A stretch of DNA of 10,780 nucleotides, from positions 1 to 10,780 of the forward strand of contig CANKGM010000049.1 of NCBI GenBank assembly GCA_947481355.1. The letters run 5' to 3'. Position numbers and translations under genes: made by a program. How positions within the stretch are numbered: the first letter of the stretch is position 1; the number at the start of each line of letters is the position of its first letter. This document shows, in pieces, positions 1 to 7,176 of the stretch. The stretch is from Chitinophagaceae bacterium (GTDB taxonomy: Bacteria > Bacteroidota > Bacteroidia > Chitinophagales > Chitinophagaceae). The notes under the pieces are model-generated. The model did not search any database. It was given only the letters and a program-made list of their open reading frames with translations, and had not been told where the DNA came from.

Positions 1-1607
1 CTTTTTTGTTGACGGTATTCATCCGCAGATGTTCTTTTGATATAGCCAAGATGAGAAACTGTGATCACTACATCTTCTTCTTTGATAAGATCTTCAATGC
101 GAACTTCATTATCTAAATAGGTGATTTCAGTTTTACGATTATCACCAAATTTTTCTTTAACCTCAAGCAATTCTGTTTTAATTAATTCAAAACGTTTTCC
201 TTCATCACCAAGAAGTTCTTGAAGCGATGTAATGAGTTTCATGATCTCATTATATTCTTCTTTGATCTTGTTAATCTCCATGCCAGTAAGACGTTGCAGT
301 CTTAACTCCAATACAGCCTTAGCTTGAATTTCACTCATTCCGAATTGGCTGATCAAACCTTCTTTTGCAACATCTGGATTGGCTGCATTTCTAATCAACT
401 TAATCACTTCATCAAGATGATCAAGTGCGATTAAATATCCTTGAAGAATATGTGCTTTTTTTTCTGCCTCTCTTAATTGATACTTAGCTCTTCTGATTAC
501 TATTTCATGCCTAAATTCAATGAAAATAGAAATCAAGTCTTTGATATTTAGAATACGTGGTCTACCTTTTACAATAGCAACGTTATTTATACCGTATGAA
601 GTTTGTAAATCGGTGAACTTGTATAATTGATTTACAATAACATTAGCGACGGCATCTTTTCTAACATCAATTACAATACGTGTGCCTTCGTTTTCATTTG
701 ATTCATTGTTAACATGGGTAATGCCATCAATGGTTTTATCTATTACTAGTTGTCCAATTCGAGCAGTCAATACATCTCGACTCACTTGATATGGAACTGC
801 TGTAATAACAATTTGCTCTTTACCATTAGCTTTAGTATCTATAGTAACAATACCTCTCAACACTACCCTACCTCTTCCAGTATGCATAGCGGCTTTCACA
901 CCTTCCATACCATATATGATACCACCGCCTGGGAAATCTGGCGCCTTGACTAATTGCATTAATTCATCAATGGTGATTTCTTTATTTTCTATATACGCAA
1001 TACAGCCATCAATTACCTCAGATAAATTATGAGGTAACATGTTGGTTGCCATACCAACGGCGATACCGCTACTACCATTGATAATCAAATGTGGTATACG
1101 TGTTGGAAGAACTGTTGGTTCTTCAATTGAGTCGTCGAAGTTTAATTGAAAGTCGATGGTGTCTTTATCGATATCATCCATCATAAAACCAGCAAGTCGT
1201 TGTAGTCTTGCCTCGGTATACCTCATTGCAGCTGGACCTTCACCATCTGGTGATCCGAAGTTACCTTGTTTATCAATGGTTGGATAACGTGTATTCCATT
1301 CTTGTGCCATTCGCACCAAGGCATCGTATACAGCTGTATCGCCATGTGGATGGTATTTACCCAATACTTCACCGACAATTCTGGCGCATTTTCTGGTAGG
1401 CTTGTTATAATCCATTCCCAATTCATTCATCGCAAATAGAATGCGTCTATGAACCGGTTTTAAACCATCTCTGGCATCAGGCAATGCTCTACCAACGATT
1501 ACACTCATCGAATAGTCGATGTATGCCGCCTTCATTTGTTCCTCAATATTTATTGAGATTATTCTATTGTTGTCGCTTGTCTGTTCAGGTAATTTTTGTT
1601 CGTCCAT
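1..1607 (-). CDS. gyrA: DNA gyrase subunit A, 5' part (C-terminal domain lies beyond the window edge)
   Basis: Type IIA topoisomerase subunit that cuts and rejoins DNA and, with GyrB, adds negative supercoils. I read 535 codons from the ATG at 1607-1605 to the window edge. The N-terminal winged-helix core is clear: YIDYSMSVIVGRALPDARDG at residues 29-48, the quinolone-determining loop GKYHPHGDTAVYD at 83-95, and the catalytic tyrosine Tyr130 in AAMRYTEARL. Residue 91, equivalent to E. coli Ser83, is Thr; Asp95 matches Asp87. The tower and coiled-coil region follows. The last visible residues, SHLGYIKRT then EYRQQK (530-535), lead into the GyrA box (Q-R/K-R-G-G), which marks GyrA rather than ParC. 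A promoter lies about 45-75 nt upstream, so it is probably transcribed apart from the EVE gene behind it. The gene is broken only by the window boundary; no frameshift was seen. Confidence 0.95.
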   Translation of the reverse strand, partial: MDEQKLPEQTSDNNRIISINIEEQMKAAYIDYSMSVIVGRALPDARDGLKPVHRRILFAMNELGMDYNKPTRKCARIVGEVLGKYHPHGDTAVYDALVRMAQEWNTRYPTIDKQGNFGSPDGEGPAAMRYTEARLQRLAGFMMDDIDKDTIDFQLNFDDSIEEPTVLPTRIPHLIINGSSGIAVGMATNMLPHNLSEVIDGCIAYIENKEITIDELMQLVKAPDFPGGGIIYGMEGVKAAMHTGRGRVVLRGIVTIDTKANGKEQIVITAVPYQVSRDVLTARIGQLVIDKTIDGITHVNNESNENEGTRIVIDVRKDAVANVIVNQLYKFTDLQTSYGINNVAIVKGRPRILNIKDLISIFIEFRHEIVIRRAKYQLREAEKKAHILQGYLIALDHLDEVIKLIRNAANPDVAKEGLISQFGMSEIQAKAVLELRLQRLTGMEINKIKEEYNEIMKLITSLQELLGDEGKRFELIKTELLEVKEKFGDNRKTEITYLDNEVRIEDLIKEEDVVITVSHLGYIKRTSADEYRQQK

Positions 1608-1652
1608 TTTGGTAATAAAAAATCGCTTTTGTTAGCAATAAATTAGTATAAA

Positions 1653-1682
1653 CAAATTTACCCAAATTGAGGTGTAAAGCAA
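1653..1682 (-). promoter_or_regulatory. Predicted gyrA promoter (Bacteroidota type)
   Basis: On the minus strand a TTG (-33 element, 1682-1680) is followed after 19 nt by TAAATTTG (-7 element, 1660-1653). This fits the Bacteroidota primary sigma consensus TTTG/TTG-N19-21-TAnnTTTG. It would start transcription near 1648, giving a leader of about 40 nt before the gyrA ATG at 1607. It lies in the 165-nt gap between gyrA and the EVE gene, the longest gap in the window. The rest of that gap shows only an imperfect hairpin at 1714-1739 without a U-tract. Confidence 0.65.
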
Positions 1683-1772
1683 TGAAATAAAGCTAGAGTT
1701 TATCCACCTTTTATGCCAAAAAAAAGTGCTTTTGGGGCAGTAATAAAAAGATGAAATTTGGAGTATGAATTC

Positions 1773-2180
1773 CTATTCACCAGCCATCTTCATAATGGTA
1801 TTCCATTCGGATTCCAAGACCGGTTGAACAGATAATCTACCTAGTCGAATTAAGGCCATTTGAGCTAAGCTTTTCTCGGCTTTTACCATAGCAAGGGTTA
1901 CCGGTTTTTTTAGTTTTTTATGTGGTTTGAAATCAACTGCTACCCAGGCAATTTCATCAGTAGTTGGATCTTGATATGATTCCTTGGCTACTTTGGCAAT
2001 TCCAACGATTTCCATGCCCTCATTGCTATGGTAAAAAAAGGCAAGATCACCCTTCTTCATTGCCCTCAGGTTATTTCGTGCTCCATAATTTCTTACTCCA
2101 TCCCAAAAGGTGACGCCATCTTTTACAAATTGATCCCATGAATATTTAAAGGGTTCTGATTTGATTAACCAATACGCCAT
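1773..2180 (-). CDS. EVE domain protein (THYN1-like)
   Basis: A 135-residue stand-alone EVE domain, the usual length for this family. Visible signature: MAYWLIKSEP at the N-terminus, WDGVRNYGARNNLRAMKKGD around residues 26-45, FFYHSNEGMEIVGIAKV at about 48-64, then a W-A-V-DF strand. EVE belongs to the PUA-like fold; the human relative THYN1 is reported to bind modified cytosine bases, and fused EVE domains occur in bacterial modification-dependent restriction systems. No nuclease or other effector domain is present here, so a housekeeping nucleic-acid-binding role is as likely as defence. The ATG at 2180 lies 23 nt after the stop of the LutA-like gene, and it is probably the last gene of the pdhA-ribH run. 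Family is confident, ligand unknown. Confidence 0.88.
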   Translation of the reverse strand: MAYWLIKSEPFKYSWDQFVKDGVTFWDGVRNYGARNNLRAMKKGDLAFFYHSNEGMEIVGIAKVAKESYQDPTTDEIAWVAVDFKPHKKLKKPVTLAMVKAEKSLAQMALIRLGRLSVQPVLESEWNTIMKMAGE

Positions 2181-2203
2181 GATAAACTAATTTTAAGGTA
2201 GTA

Positions 2204-2938
2204 TTAATAACCGCTAGCTAACACATCTGCCAAGTGCATTGAAGCAACAGGAAAGTTTTTCCGTTGTATGATTCCATTGATATGCATCAAACAACTTAGA
2301 TCGGTTGATATTAAATATTTTGATGCTGTATTGAGCACATGTTGTGCTTTTTGCTCTCCCATTGCTGCGGAAATATCTTCAAACTTAACGGCAAATGTTC
2401 CACCAAAGCCACAACAGGTTTCATTATCTTGAAGCTCAACTAGTTCAAGTCCCGCAACTTTTGACAATAAAATTCTTGGTTCGTTCTTTATTTTACATTC
2501 TCTAAGTGCTGCACAAGAATCATGGTAAGTTGCCTTTCCTTCTAAAGTAGCACCTAGATCATCAACGTTTAAAATGTTGACAAGAAAATCACTGAGTTCG
2601 TATACTTTTTTTTGAATGACATTAACCTCTTTGGTATTAGATGCGTTATCAAAAATTTTGGGATAATAATTTTTGACGAAGCCTGTACATGATGCACTTG
2701 GTACAACGATAAATTCGGCATCCTTAAAATCATTCATAAACTTATTACACACTTCTCTCGCTTCACCCCAATAACCAGCATTGAAAGCGGGTTGTCCACA
2801 ACATGTTTGATCTGGATTATAATGTACATTACAGCCCGCTTTTTCCAATACTTTTATAGTATTAAATCCAGCTGTCGGATAGAGTTGGTCCACAAAGCAG
2901 GGAATAAAAACATGCACATCTATTTTGTTCCCTTTCAT
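2204..2938 (-). CDS. LutA/YkgE-like (Fe-S)-binding protein with two CCG domains
   Basis: A 244-residue protein made of two cysteine-rich CCG (DUF224) domains, as in LutA of lactate oxidation, the glycolate oxidase subunit GlcF, and heterodisulfide reductase HdrB. Domain 1 has Cys14 (IPCFVDQLYP), Cys46-Cys47 (TCCGQPAF) and Cys84 (SASCTGF). Domain 2 has Cys142 (YHDSCAALRE), Cys175-Cys176 (TCCGFGGTF) and Cys216 (DLSCLMHI). These sets are the ligands for unusual iron-sulfur clusters in HdrB-type proteins. LutB and LutC partners are not adjacent, so the role in L-lactate or glycolate oxidation is inferred from family only. Its ATG overlaps the ribH stop codon by four bases (ATGA), which implies translational coupling with lumazine synthase. 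It is cytoplasmic, with no signal peptide or membrane segment. Confidence 0.88.
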   Translation of the reverse strand: MKGNKIDVHVFIPCFVDQLYPTAGFNTIKVLEKAGCNVHYNPDQTCCGQPAFNAGYWGEAREVCNKFMNDFKDAEFIVVPSASCTGFVKNYYPKIFDNASNTKEVNVIQKKVYELSDFLVNILNVDDLGATLEGKATYHDSCAALRECKIKNEPRILLSKVAGLELVELQDNETCCGFGGTFAVKFEDISAAMGEQKAQHVLNTASKYLISTDLSCLMHINGIIQRKNFPVASMHLADVLASGY

Positions 2939-3441
2939 AAGGACAAGTTATGAATATGCTTAGAAAGTTGAATCATTTTTAATGCAGCATCAGCAGCTTC
3001 TTCCCCCTTGTGACCATGCTTGCCACCAATACGTTCAAGTGCTTGTTTTTTTGTATTCACTGTTAATACGCCAAAAATGGTTGGAACGGGTAAAAGAAGG
3101 TTCAATTGACTTACGCCTTCTGAAACCATATTGCACACGTAATCAAAGTGTGGCGTATCTCCTTTTATGATTGTTCCCAATGCTATAAAAGCATGAGGTT
3201 TATGGCTTGTCTTATGTGTTTTGTCCCAATATTTCTTGATGGCAAATGGAATTTCAACCGCCCCTGGAACTTCTAACACGACTATTTCTTTAACACCTGC
3301 TTTTTTAAGTATTTTATGACATCCATTCTCGAGTTCATCAAGTATATCTTTATTCCATTCGGTTCGTATAATTACAACACAGGCACCTTTTGTATTAAAA
3401 GTGCCTGCAATGCTTTTAGTTGATTTGCCGACTGAAGCCAT
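2935..3441 (-). CDS. ribH: 6,7-dimethyl-8-ribityllumazine synthase
   Basis: Penultimate step of riboflavin synthesis: condenses 5-amino-6-ribitylamino-uracil with 3,4-dihydroxy-2-butanone 4-phosphate to give lumazine. The 168 residues carry all family marks: Trp29 in the substrate pocket (IRTEWN), EVPGAVEIPFA at 57-67, ALGTIIKGDTPHFDYVC at 87-103 with the catalytic histidine His98, and PTIFGVLTVNTKKQALERIG followed by GKHGHKGEEAADAAL near the C-terminus. A His/Lys-rich stretch at about residues 70-83 (KYWDKTHKTSHKPH) is longer than the usual loop before the ALG strand. The gene starts nine bases after the TPR gene and overlaps the next gene by ATGA. No FMN riboswitch is seen in the adjoining upstream sequence, which is coding apart from those nine bases. 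Confidence 0.96.
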   Translation of the reverse strand: MASVGKSTKSIAGTFNTKGACVVIIRTEWNKDILDELENGCHKILKKAGVKEIVVLEVPGAVEIPFAIKKYWDKTHKTSHKPHAFIALGTIIKGDTPHFDYVCNMVSEGVSQLNLLLPVPTIFGVLTVNTKKQALERIGGKHGHKGEEAADAALKMIQLSKHIHNLSL

Positions 3442-3450
3442 GCTCGATGA

Positions 3451-4128
3451 TTAATTTATAACCCCTAGTCTAGTTAAGTATTTGTCTACTACAAATCCTT
3501 TATCTGTTCTTGGGTATTTGTCTTTTATTGTTTTGTATAATTCGATTGCTTGATCTGTCTTACCAGCGATTTCACTTAGTAATGCGCCACGGAAAAGGTA
3601 TTCAGATGAAATAGCTTGATCTTCAGAAAAAATAGTACCAGCTTTTTTATAATGATCAATTGCTTCATCATTTTTTTTCAACTCTGCATAAGCATCACCT
3701 AAAAGTCCTTCAGCCTTTGCTTCAACCTGAATGGCACCATGCGCATTAAATTCTCCTAAGAAGTTAACGGCTTGTTGGAATTGACCAAGATGTAAATAAG
3801 CTTCTCCTGCATATAGTTTAGCGAGATTAGCTGATTTTGTTCCTTCATACTTGTCAATTACCTTAAGAAATCCAGACGCATTGGCATTACCATTTAAGGC
3901 AAGATTGAATGAATCTTTTCTGAAAAAATTCTCAGCAGTAAAAAGCTCTTCTGAAGCCTTTTGCTCTTTAGGTAATACTATAAAATTAGTATAGGCAAGA
4001 TATCCGCCTACTACAATGATTACAATTGAAAATATAGTAATTAGTTTCTTATTGTTTTTTTCCCAAAATCCAATTGCTTTGTTTATCACTTCTTGATCTG
4101 GCATTTGTGTTGTTTTTTTATCTGACAT
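3451..4128 (-). CDS. Membrane-anchored tetratricopeptide repeat protein
   Basis: A 225-residue protein with a charged cytoplasmic N-terminus, one membrane helix at about residues 29-50 (rich in Ile and Val, ending GGYLAYTNF), and a C-terminal helical region with TPR-like units: LAKLYAGEAYLHLGQFQQAV at about 103-122, AKAEGLLGDAYAELKKNDEA at about 137-156, and YLFRGALLSEIAGKTDQAIELYK further on. The layout resembles YfgM, an inner-membrane protein with a periplasmic TPR domain that works with the Sec translocon. The likeness is in architecture, and I do not claim orthology. It has no lipobox or cleavable signal. It sits 20 nt after pdhA and nine nt before ribH; a TPR gene beside ribH is common in Bacteroidota. 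Its role is probably protein-protein contact at the membrane. Confidence 0.8.
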   Translation of the reverse strand: MSDKKTTQMPDQEVINKAIGFWEKNNKKLITIFSIVIIVVGGYLAYTNFIVLPKEQKASEELFTAENFFRKDSFNLALNGNANASGFLKVIDKYEGTKSANLAKLYAGEAYLHLGQFQQAVNFLGEFNAHGAIQVEAKAEGLLGDAYAELKKNDEAIDHYKKAGTIFSEDQAISSEYLFRGALLSEIAGKTDQAIELYKTIKDKYPRTDKGFVVDKYLTRLGVIN

Positions 4129-4148
4129 CGTTAGGTGAAATTTAATTG

Positions 4149-5144
4149 TTAATCGAGTATAAAAGGATAATTAGGTTCTTGATAAACATCCTTTAATAGT
4201 TCATCATCATTTGGCCAAGGACTTTCTTCAGCAAACTTTACAGCATCATCAACAACTTGTTTAATTCTATCGTTGATGGCTTCGATTTGCTCTTCAGTGA
4301 CCCCAAAGTTTTCTATCAATTTAGCTTTTGTTGTTTCTATCGGATCTTTTTCCTTGTATTCTTCAACCTCATCCTTGCTTCTGTATTTTTGTGGATCACT
4401 CATTGAATGACCTTTGTAGCGATAGGTTTTCATTTCAAGAAGTGTTGGGCCACCACCTTCTCTTGCGCGTTTTACAGCACGTGCAACAGCTTCGTGCACT
4501 GCTTCAGGATTCATGCCATTAACTGTATCAGCAGGCATTTCATACGCATCTGCTAATTTATATATATCAGTAACATTGGAAGTTCTCTCAACGGAAGTTC
4601 CCATGGCGTAGTGATTATTCTCACAAATAAAAATCACAGGTAATTTCCAAAGCATGGCTAAGTTGAATGTTTCATGCAACATACCTTGACGAGCTGCACC
4701 ATCACCAAAGAAAGTTAGCGATACATTATCTGTACCGTTATATTGTTCAGCAAAGGCTAAACCTGCGCCTGTACCAATTTGTGCACCAACGATACCATGC
4801 CCTCCGAAGAAATATTCTTTTTTCCCAAAAAAGTGCATGCTTCCACCTTTACCCTTAGAGCAACCAGTAGCTTTACCAAAAAGTTCAGCCATACAAGAAT
4901 TAGGTGTAACACCCTTAGCCAAGGCTAGTCCATGATCGCGGTAAGCAGTAATAAAAGGATCTTCCTGTCTTGTAGCGGTCATACATCCTGCTGCTAATGC
5001 TTCTTGACCAATGTAAAGATGGCAAAAACCTCTGATTTTTTGCATTCCATATAATTGGCCCGTCTTTTCTTCAAACCGACGTAGCAACTGCATTAATTCG
5101 TACCAGTATAAGTACGTTTCTTTTGTAAATTTTATAGACCCCAT
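4149..5144 (-). CDS. pdhA: Pyruvate dehydrogenase E1 component, alpha subunit
   Basis: The alpha half of the heterotetrameric alpha2-beta2 thiamine-diphosphate E1 enzyme, which decarboxylates pyruvate and passes the acetyl group to lipoyl-E2. At 331 residues it has normal length for a bacterial E1 alpha. Key marks: RGFCHLYIGQEA at 38-49, ITAYRDHG at 65-72, KGKGGSMHFF near 97-106, the thiamine diphosphate motif starting GDG at 147-149 and ending NN at 176-177, and YRYKGHSMSDP at 241-251, the loop that binds the cofactor. The strong pyruvate-type sequence (GGSMHFF, GHSMSDP) favours pyruvate over branched-chain oxo acids. No E1 beta gene is nearby, so the complex is encoded in pieces. It is the first gene of the minus-strand run down to the EVE gene, and it is divergent from recF. 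Confidence 0.93.
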   Translation of the reverse strand: MGSIKFTKETYLYWYELMQLLRRFEEKTGQLYGMQKIRGFCHLYIGQEALAAGCMTATRQEDPFITAYRDHGLALAKGVTPNSCMAELFGKATGCSKGKGGSMHFFGKKEYFFGGHGIVGAQIGTGAGLAFAEQYNGTDNVSLTFFGDGAARQGMLHETFNLAMLWKLPVIFICENNHYAMGTSVERTSNVTDIYKLADAYEMPADTVNGMNPEAVHEAVARAVKRAREGGGPTLLEMKTYRYKGHSMSDPQKYRSKDEVEEYKEKDPIETTKAKLIENFGVTEEQIEAINDRIKQVVDDAVKFAEESPWPNDDELLKDVYQEPNYPFILD

Positions 5145-5175
5145 AGCCTTAAAACACCTTTTTATGGATGAGTTG

Positions 5176-5183
5176 CAAATATA
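5176..5183 (-). promoter_or_regulatory. Predicted -7 element of the pdhA operon promoter
   Basis: On the minus strand 5183-5176 reads TATATTTG, a perfect match to the Bacteroidota -7 consensus TAnnTTTG. It lies 32 nt upstream of the pdhA ATG, in the 126-nt gap between divergent pdhA and recF. No good -33 TTG stands at the usual 19-21 nt; the nearest, in TTTTG at 5200-5196, is only 12 nt away. The promoter may therefore be weak or helped by an activator. Low to moderate certainty. Confidence 0.42.
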
Positions 5184-5270
5184 GTATGAAATTCACAAAA
5201 GATACCGTTCTAAGGGAATCCATTCAATTAAATTTATTATCTTTTTATATACCTTTACTTATTCCCTATT

Positions 5271-6356
5271 TTGTTCAAAATCAATCATATCAGCCTCTTT
5301 CAATATCGCAATTATATCGATACAGGCTTTGATTTTAACGAACGAATAATCTCCTTCTGCGGTTCCAATGGCATTGGTAAAACCAATTTGCTTGACGCCA
5401 TTTATACATTATGTTTTTCAAGGAGCTATTTCAGCAAATCGGACACCTTGTCTGTTTCAGATGGAAAAGTAGGATTTACCCTAAAAGCCTCTTTCGAAAA
5501 AAATAATGAATTACTCCCTGTTTCACTCATTTTAAGAGAGAATAACCGAAAGGAGCTGCTAGTTGATAATAGTCCAGTTTCTCCCTTTTCTCTGCATATA
5601 GGCAATTTCCCCATTGTTTTTATAGCTCCAGACGATGTGGAGTTGATTACCGGTACAAGTGAGCAACGAAGAAGTTTCATGGATGCACTATTATCTCAAA
5701 TGGATCCTGAATACCTCCGAAATCTGATTCGGTATAATAAGACCCTGCAGGAAAGAAATAAATACTTAAAACAAGCTTCATTACAACAACAGGTTGACCA
5801 TACCTTGCTTGATACTTTTGATGAACAATTGATTGTATTCGGAATTCAACTCATAGAGAAGCGAGTAGCATTTTTTGAAAGCACCATTCCAGATATTCAG
5901 GATTTATATGCATTCATATCCGGAGATAAAGAGAAACCAATATTGATTTTTTCTCCATCGGTTCTTGCAGAAAATTATGCAACACAAATAGCCAATGCCA
6001 GGCAAAAAGATTTGATAACACAACGCACATCGGTTGGAATCCATAGAGATGAATTAGAGATATCTCTGAATGGGTTGCCATTTAAACAGATTGCCTCACA
6101 AGGACAAAAGAAAAGTTTGTTATTCGCTTTAAAATTAGCCGAGTTTATGACATTGAAAAGTCATTTTAGCTTTGAGCCCATTTTATTACTAGATGATATT
6201 TTCGAAAAACTCGACCAACAGCGACTTTCTAAATTATTGGAATGGGTATGCATAAAAAATCAGGGACAAGTTTTCTTAACTGATACCCACAAGGATCGCA
6301 TAGAACAATCTCTCCGTGATATTTCTGTACCTTTCCAACTTATAATGTTAGTTTAA
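5271..6356 (+). CDS. recF: DNA replication and repair protein RecF (TTG start)
   Basis: SMC-like ATPase that helps load RecA with RecO and RecR at gaps and stalled forks. The 361 residues have normal length. Walker A is GSNGIGKT at 31-38, followed by NLLDAIYTL; the ABC signature is SQGQKKS at 276-282; Walker B is PILLLDD at 303-309, then IFEKLD. The start is TTG at 5271. The frame is closed by TAA at 5229-5231, no ATG or GTG lies between, and the first internal ATG is far inside (about residue 137), after Walker A. The N-terminus FKINHISLFQYRNY aligns with the normal RecF start, which supports this TTG. No Shine-Dalgarno site is seen; an imperfect TACCTTTA at 5250-5257 might be a -7 element. 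DUF721 follows after one base. Confidence 0.95.
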   Translation: MFKINHISLFQYRNYIDTGFDFNERIISFCGSNGIGKTNLLDAIYTLCFSRSYFSKSDTLSVSDGKVGFTLKASFEKNNELLPVSLILRENNRKELLVDNSPVSPFSLHIGNFPIVFIAPDDVELITGTSEQRRSFMDALLSQMDPEYLRNLIRYNKTLQERNKYLKQASLQQQVDHTLLDTFDEQLIVFGIQLIEKRVAFFESTIPDIQDLYAFISGDKEKPILIFSPSVLAENYATQIANARQKDLITQRTSVGIHRDELEISLNGLPFKQIASQGQKKSLLFALKLAEFMTLKSHFSFEPILLLDDIFEKLDQQRLSKLLEWVCIKNQGQVFLTDTHKDRIEQSLRDISVPFQLIMLV

Positions 6357-6357
6357 T

Positions 6358-6642
6358 ATGTCGGACGCAATATCTCTTGGGGAAGCCCTCAGGCAGTTTC
6401 TTGAAAAAAGTAGGATTAAGAATTCTATTCAATCCATGCAAATTGAAGATCATTGGTTAAAACTGATGGGGGAAACCATTGCAAAATATACTGACCGCAT
6501 AGAAATTAAAAATGGAACTCTATTTATTTATACAGAAGTAGCGCCTTTAAAAAATGAACTTGTTTTTCAGAAAGAACTTATTAAGAAACGCATTAATGAA
6601 AACCTTGGCGATAATGTAGTCAAAGATGTTGTAATCTGTTGA
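6358..6642 (+). CDS. DUF721 (DciA-like) protein
   Basis: A 94-residue DUF721 protein. DUF721 includes DciA, shown in other bacteria to interact with and help load the replicative helicase DnaB. Visible pattern: helical N-terminus LGEALRQFLEKSRIKNSI, then Trp33 and Gly38 in IEDHWLKLMGETIAKYT, followed by strands (RIEIKNGTLFIYTE) and a helix (LKNELVFQKELIKKRIN), as in the KH-like core of the family. It lacks the longer tail of proteobacterial DciA and is close to the minimal domain. One base separates it from the recF stop, so the two are surely co-transcribed and probably translationally coupled; recF-DUF721 is a recurring pair in Bacteroidota and actinobacteria. Its 3' end is only seven bases from the stop of the convergent gene. 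Family is firm; the helicase role is inferred. Confidence 0.85.
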   Translation: MSDAISLGEALRQFLEKSRIKNSIQSMQIEDHWLKLMGETIAKYTDRIEIKNGTLFIYTEVAPLKNELVFQKELIKKRINENLGDNVVKDVVIC

Positions 6643-6649
6643 CAGTCTA

Positions 6650-7111
6650 TTAGAATGCTATCCGAACGCCTAATCCTCCCCATCCTTCAAAACCACTTCC
6701 ATTACCAAATTCGAATGACGGCTGCCAATCGATTGAAAGGTTTATAGGAGCCCCTTTTATTTTATAATCAATTCCTAAAACACCATCAATACCGAGTAGT
6801 GTTGTTCCTTCGTAATATTTTGAATTATAGAATCCAGCATGTGCACCTCCTCCATAATACCAATTAAGTCCATCAACATCTAACAATGGAGCGTTTACTT
6901 CATACAGTATGGTAGTACGCACTCCACGTTTCCAAAAAGCAGCAATCCCTTCTAAGTATTTGTCATCCCCAATACTTTTTTTCAATGTGATCGCACCTGG
7001 GTACATTTTTACACCTATGGCAAAATCATAAGATTCAGAAAGGCTTTGTGATTTAGCGGTGTTTGGAAGAAAACAGATTAAAACAAGAGAGAATAATAAT
7101 AGATTTTTCAT
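6650..7111 (-). CDS. Secreted protein of unknown function, barrel-like
   Basis: I do not recognise the family. I place the start at the ATG at 7111-7109, giving 153 residues. An upstream in-frame TTG at 7159 would add 16 polar residues before a clear signal peptide, so it is unlikely. The peptide reads MKNLLLFSLVLICF then LPNTAKSQS, with probable cleavage near residues 20-23. The mature part is rich in Gly and aromatic residues in alternating strands (YDFAIGVKMYPGAITLKKS, WYYGGGAHAGFYN, IDYKIKGAPINLSIDWQP) and ends GVRIAF, a terminal Phe typical of outer-membrane beta-barrels. It has no cysteine in the mature part. At about 130 mature residues it could form a small barrel or part of one. It lies 65 nt after the CBS gene and may share its transcript. 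Confidence 0.72.
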   Translation of the reverse strand: MKNLLLFSLVLICFLPNTAKSQSLSESYDFAIGVKMYPGAITLKKSIGDDKYLEGIAAFWKRGVRTTILYEVNAPLLDVDGLNWYYGGGAHAGFYNSKYYEGTTLLGIDGVLGIDYKIKGAPINLSIDWQPSFEFGNGSGFEGWGGLGVRIAF

Positions 7112-7176
7112 AGATGCAAGTAAACAACTATGTATGAGTTTCTTGTCTTTTATTATCAAAAAGTTTTCCTAAAATA

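Noticed and set aside
750..1426. Short open frames on both strands, 63-67 residues.
   Set aside because: They lie inside gyrA in other frames, lack family features and have low-complexity composition typical of shadows.
1714..1739. Imperfect hairpin TGCC/GGCA and CCAAAA/TTTTGG between the EVE gene and gyrA, as a possible terminator.
   Set aside because: The stem is weak and mismatched, and no U-tract follows on either strand.
3442..3450. FMN riboswitch ahead of ribH.
   Set aside because: Only nine bases separate ribH from the TPR gene, too few for an aptamer, and nothing similar is seen in the pdhA leader.
7112..7159. Longer form of the secreted protein starting at TTG 7159.
   Set aside because: It would put 16 polar residues ahead of a clear signal peptide that begins at the ATG at 7111.
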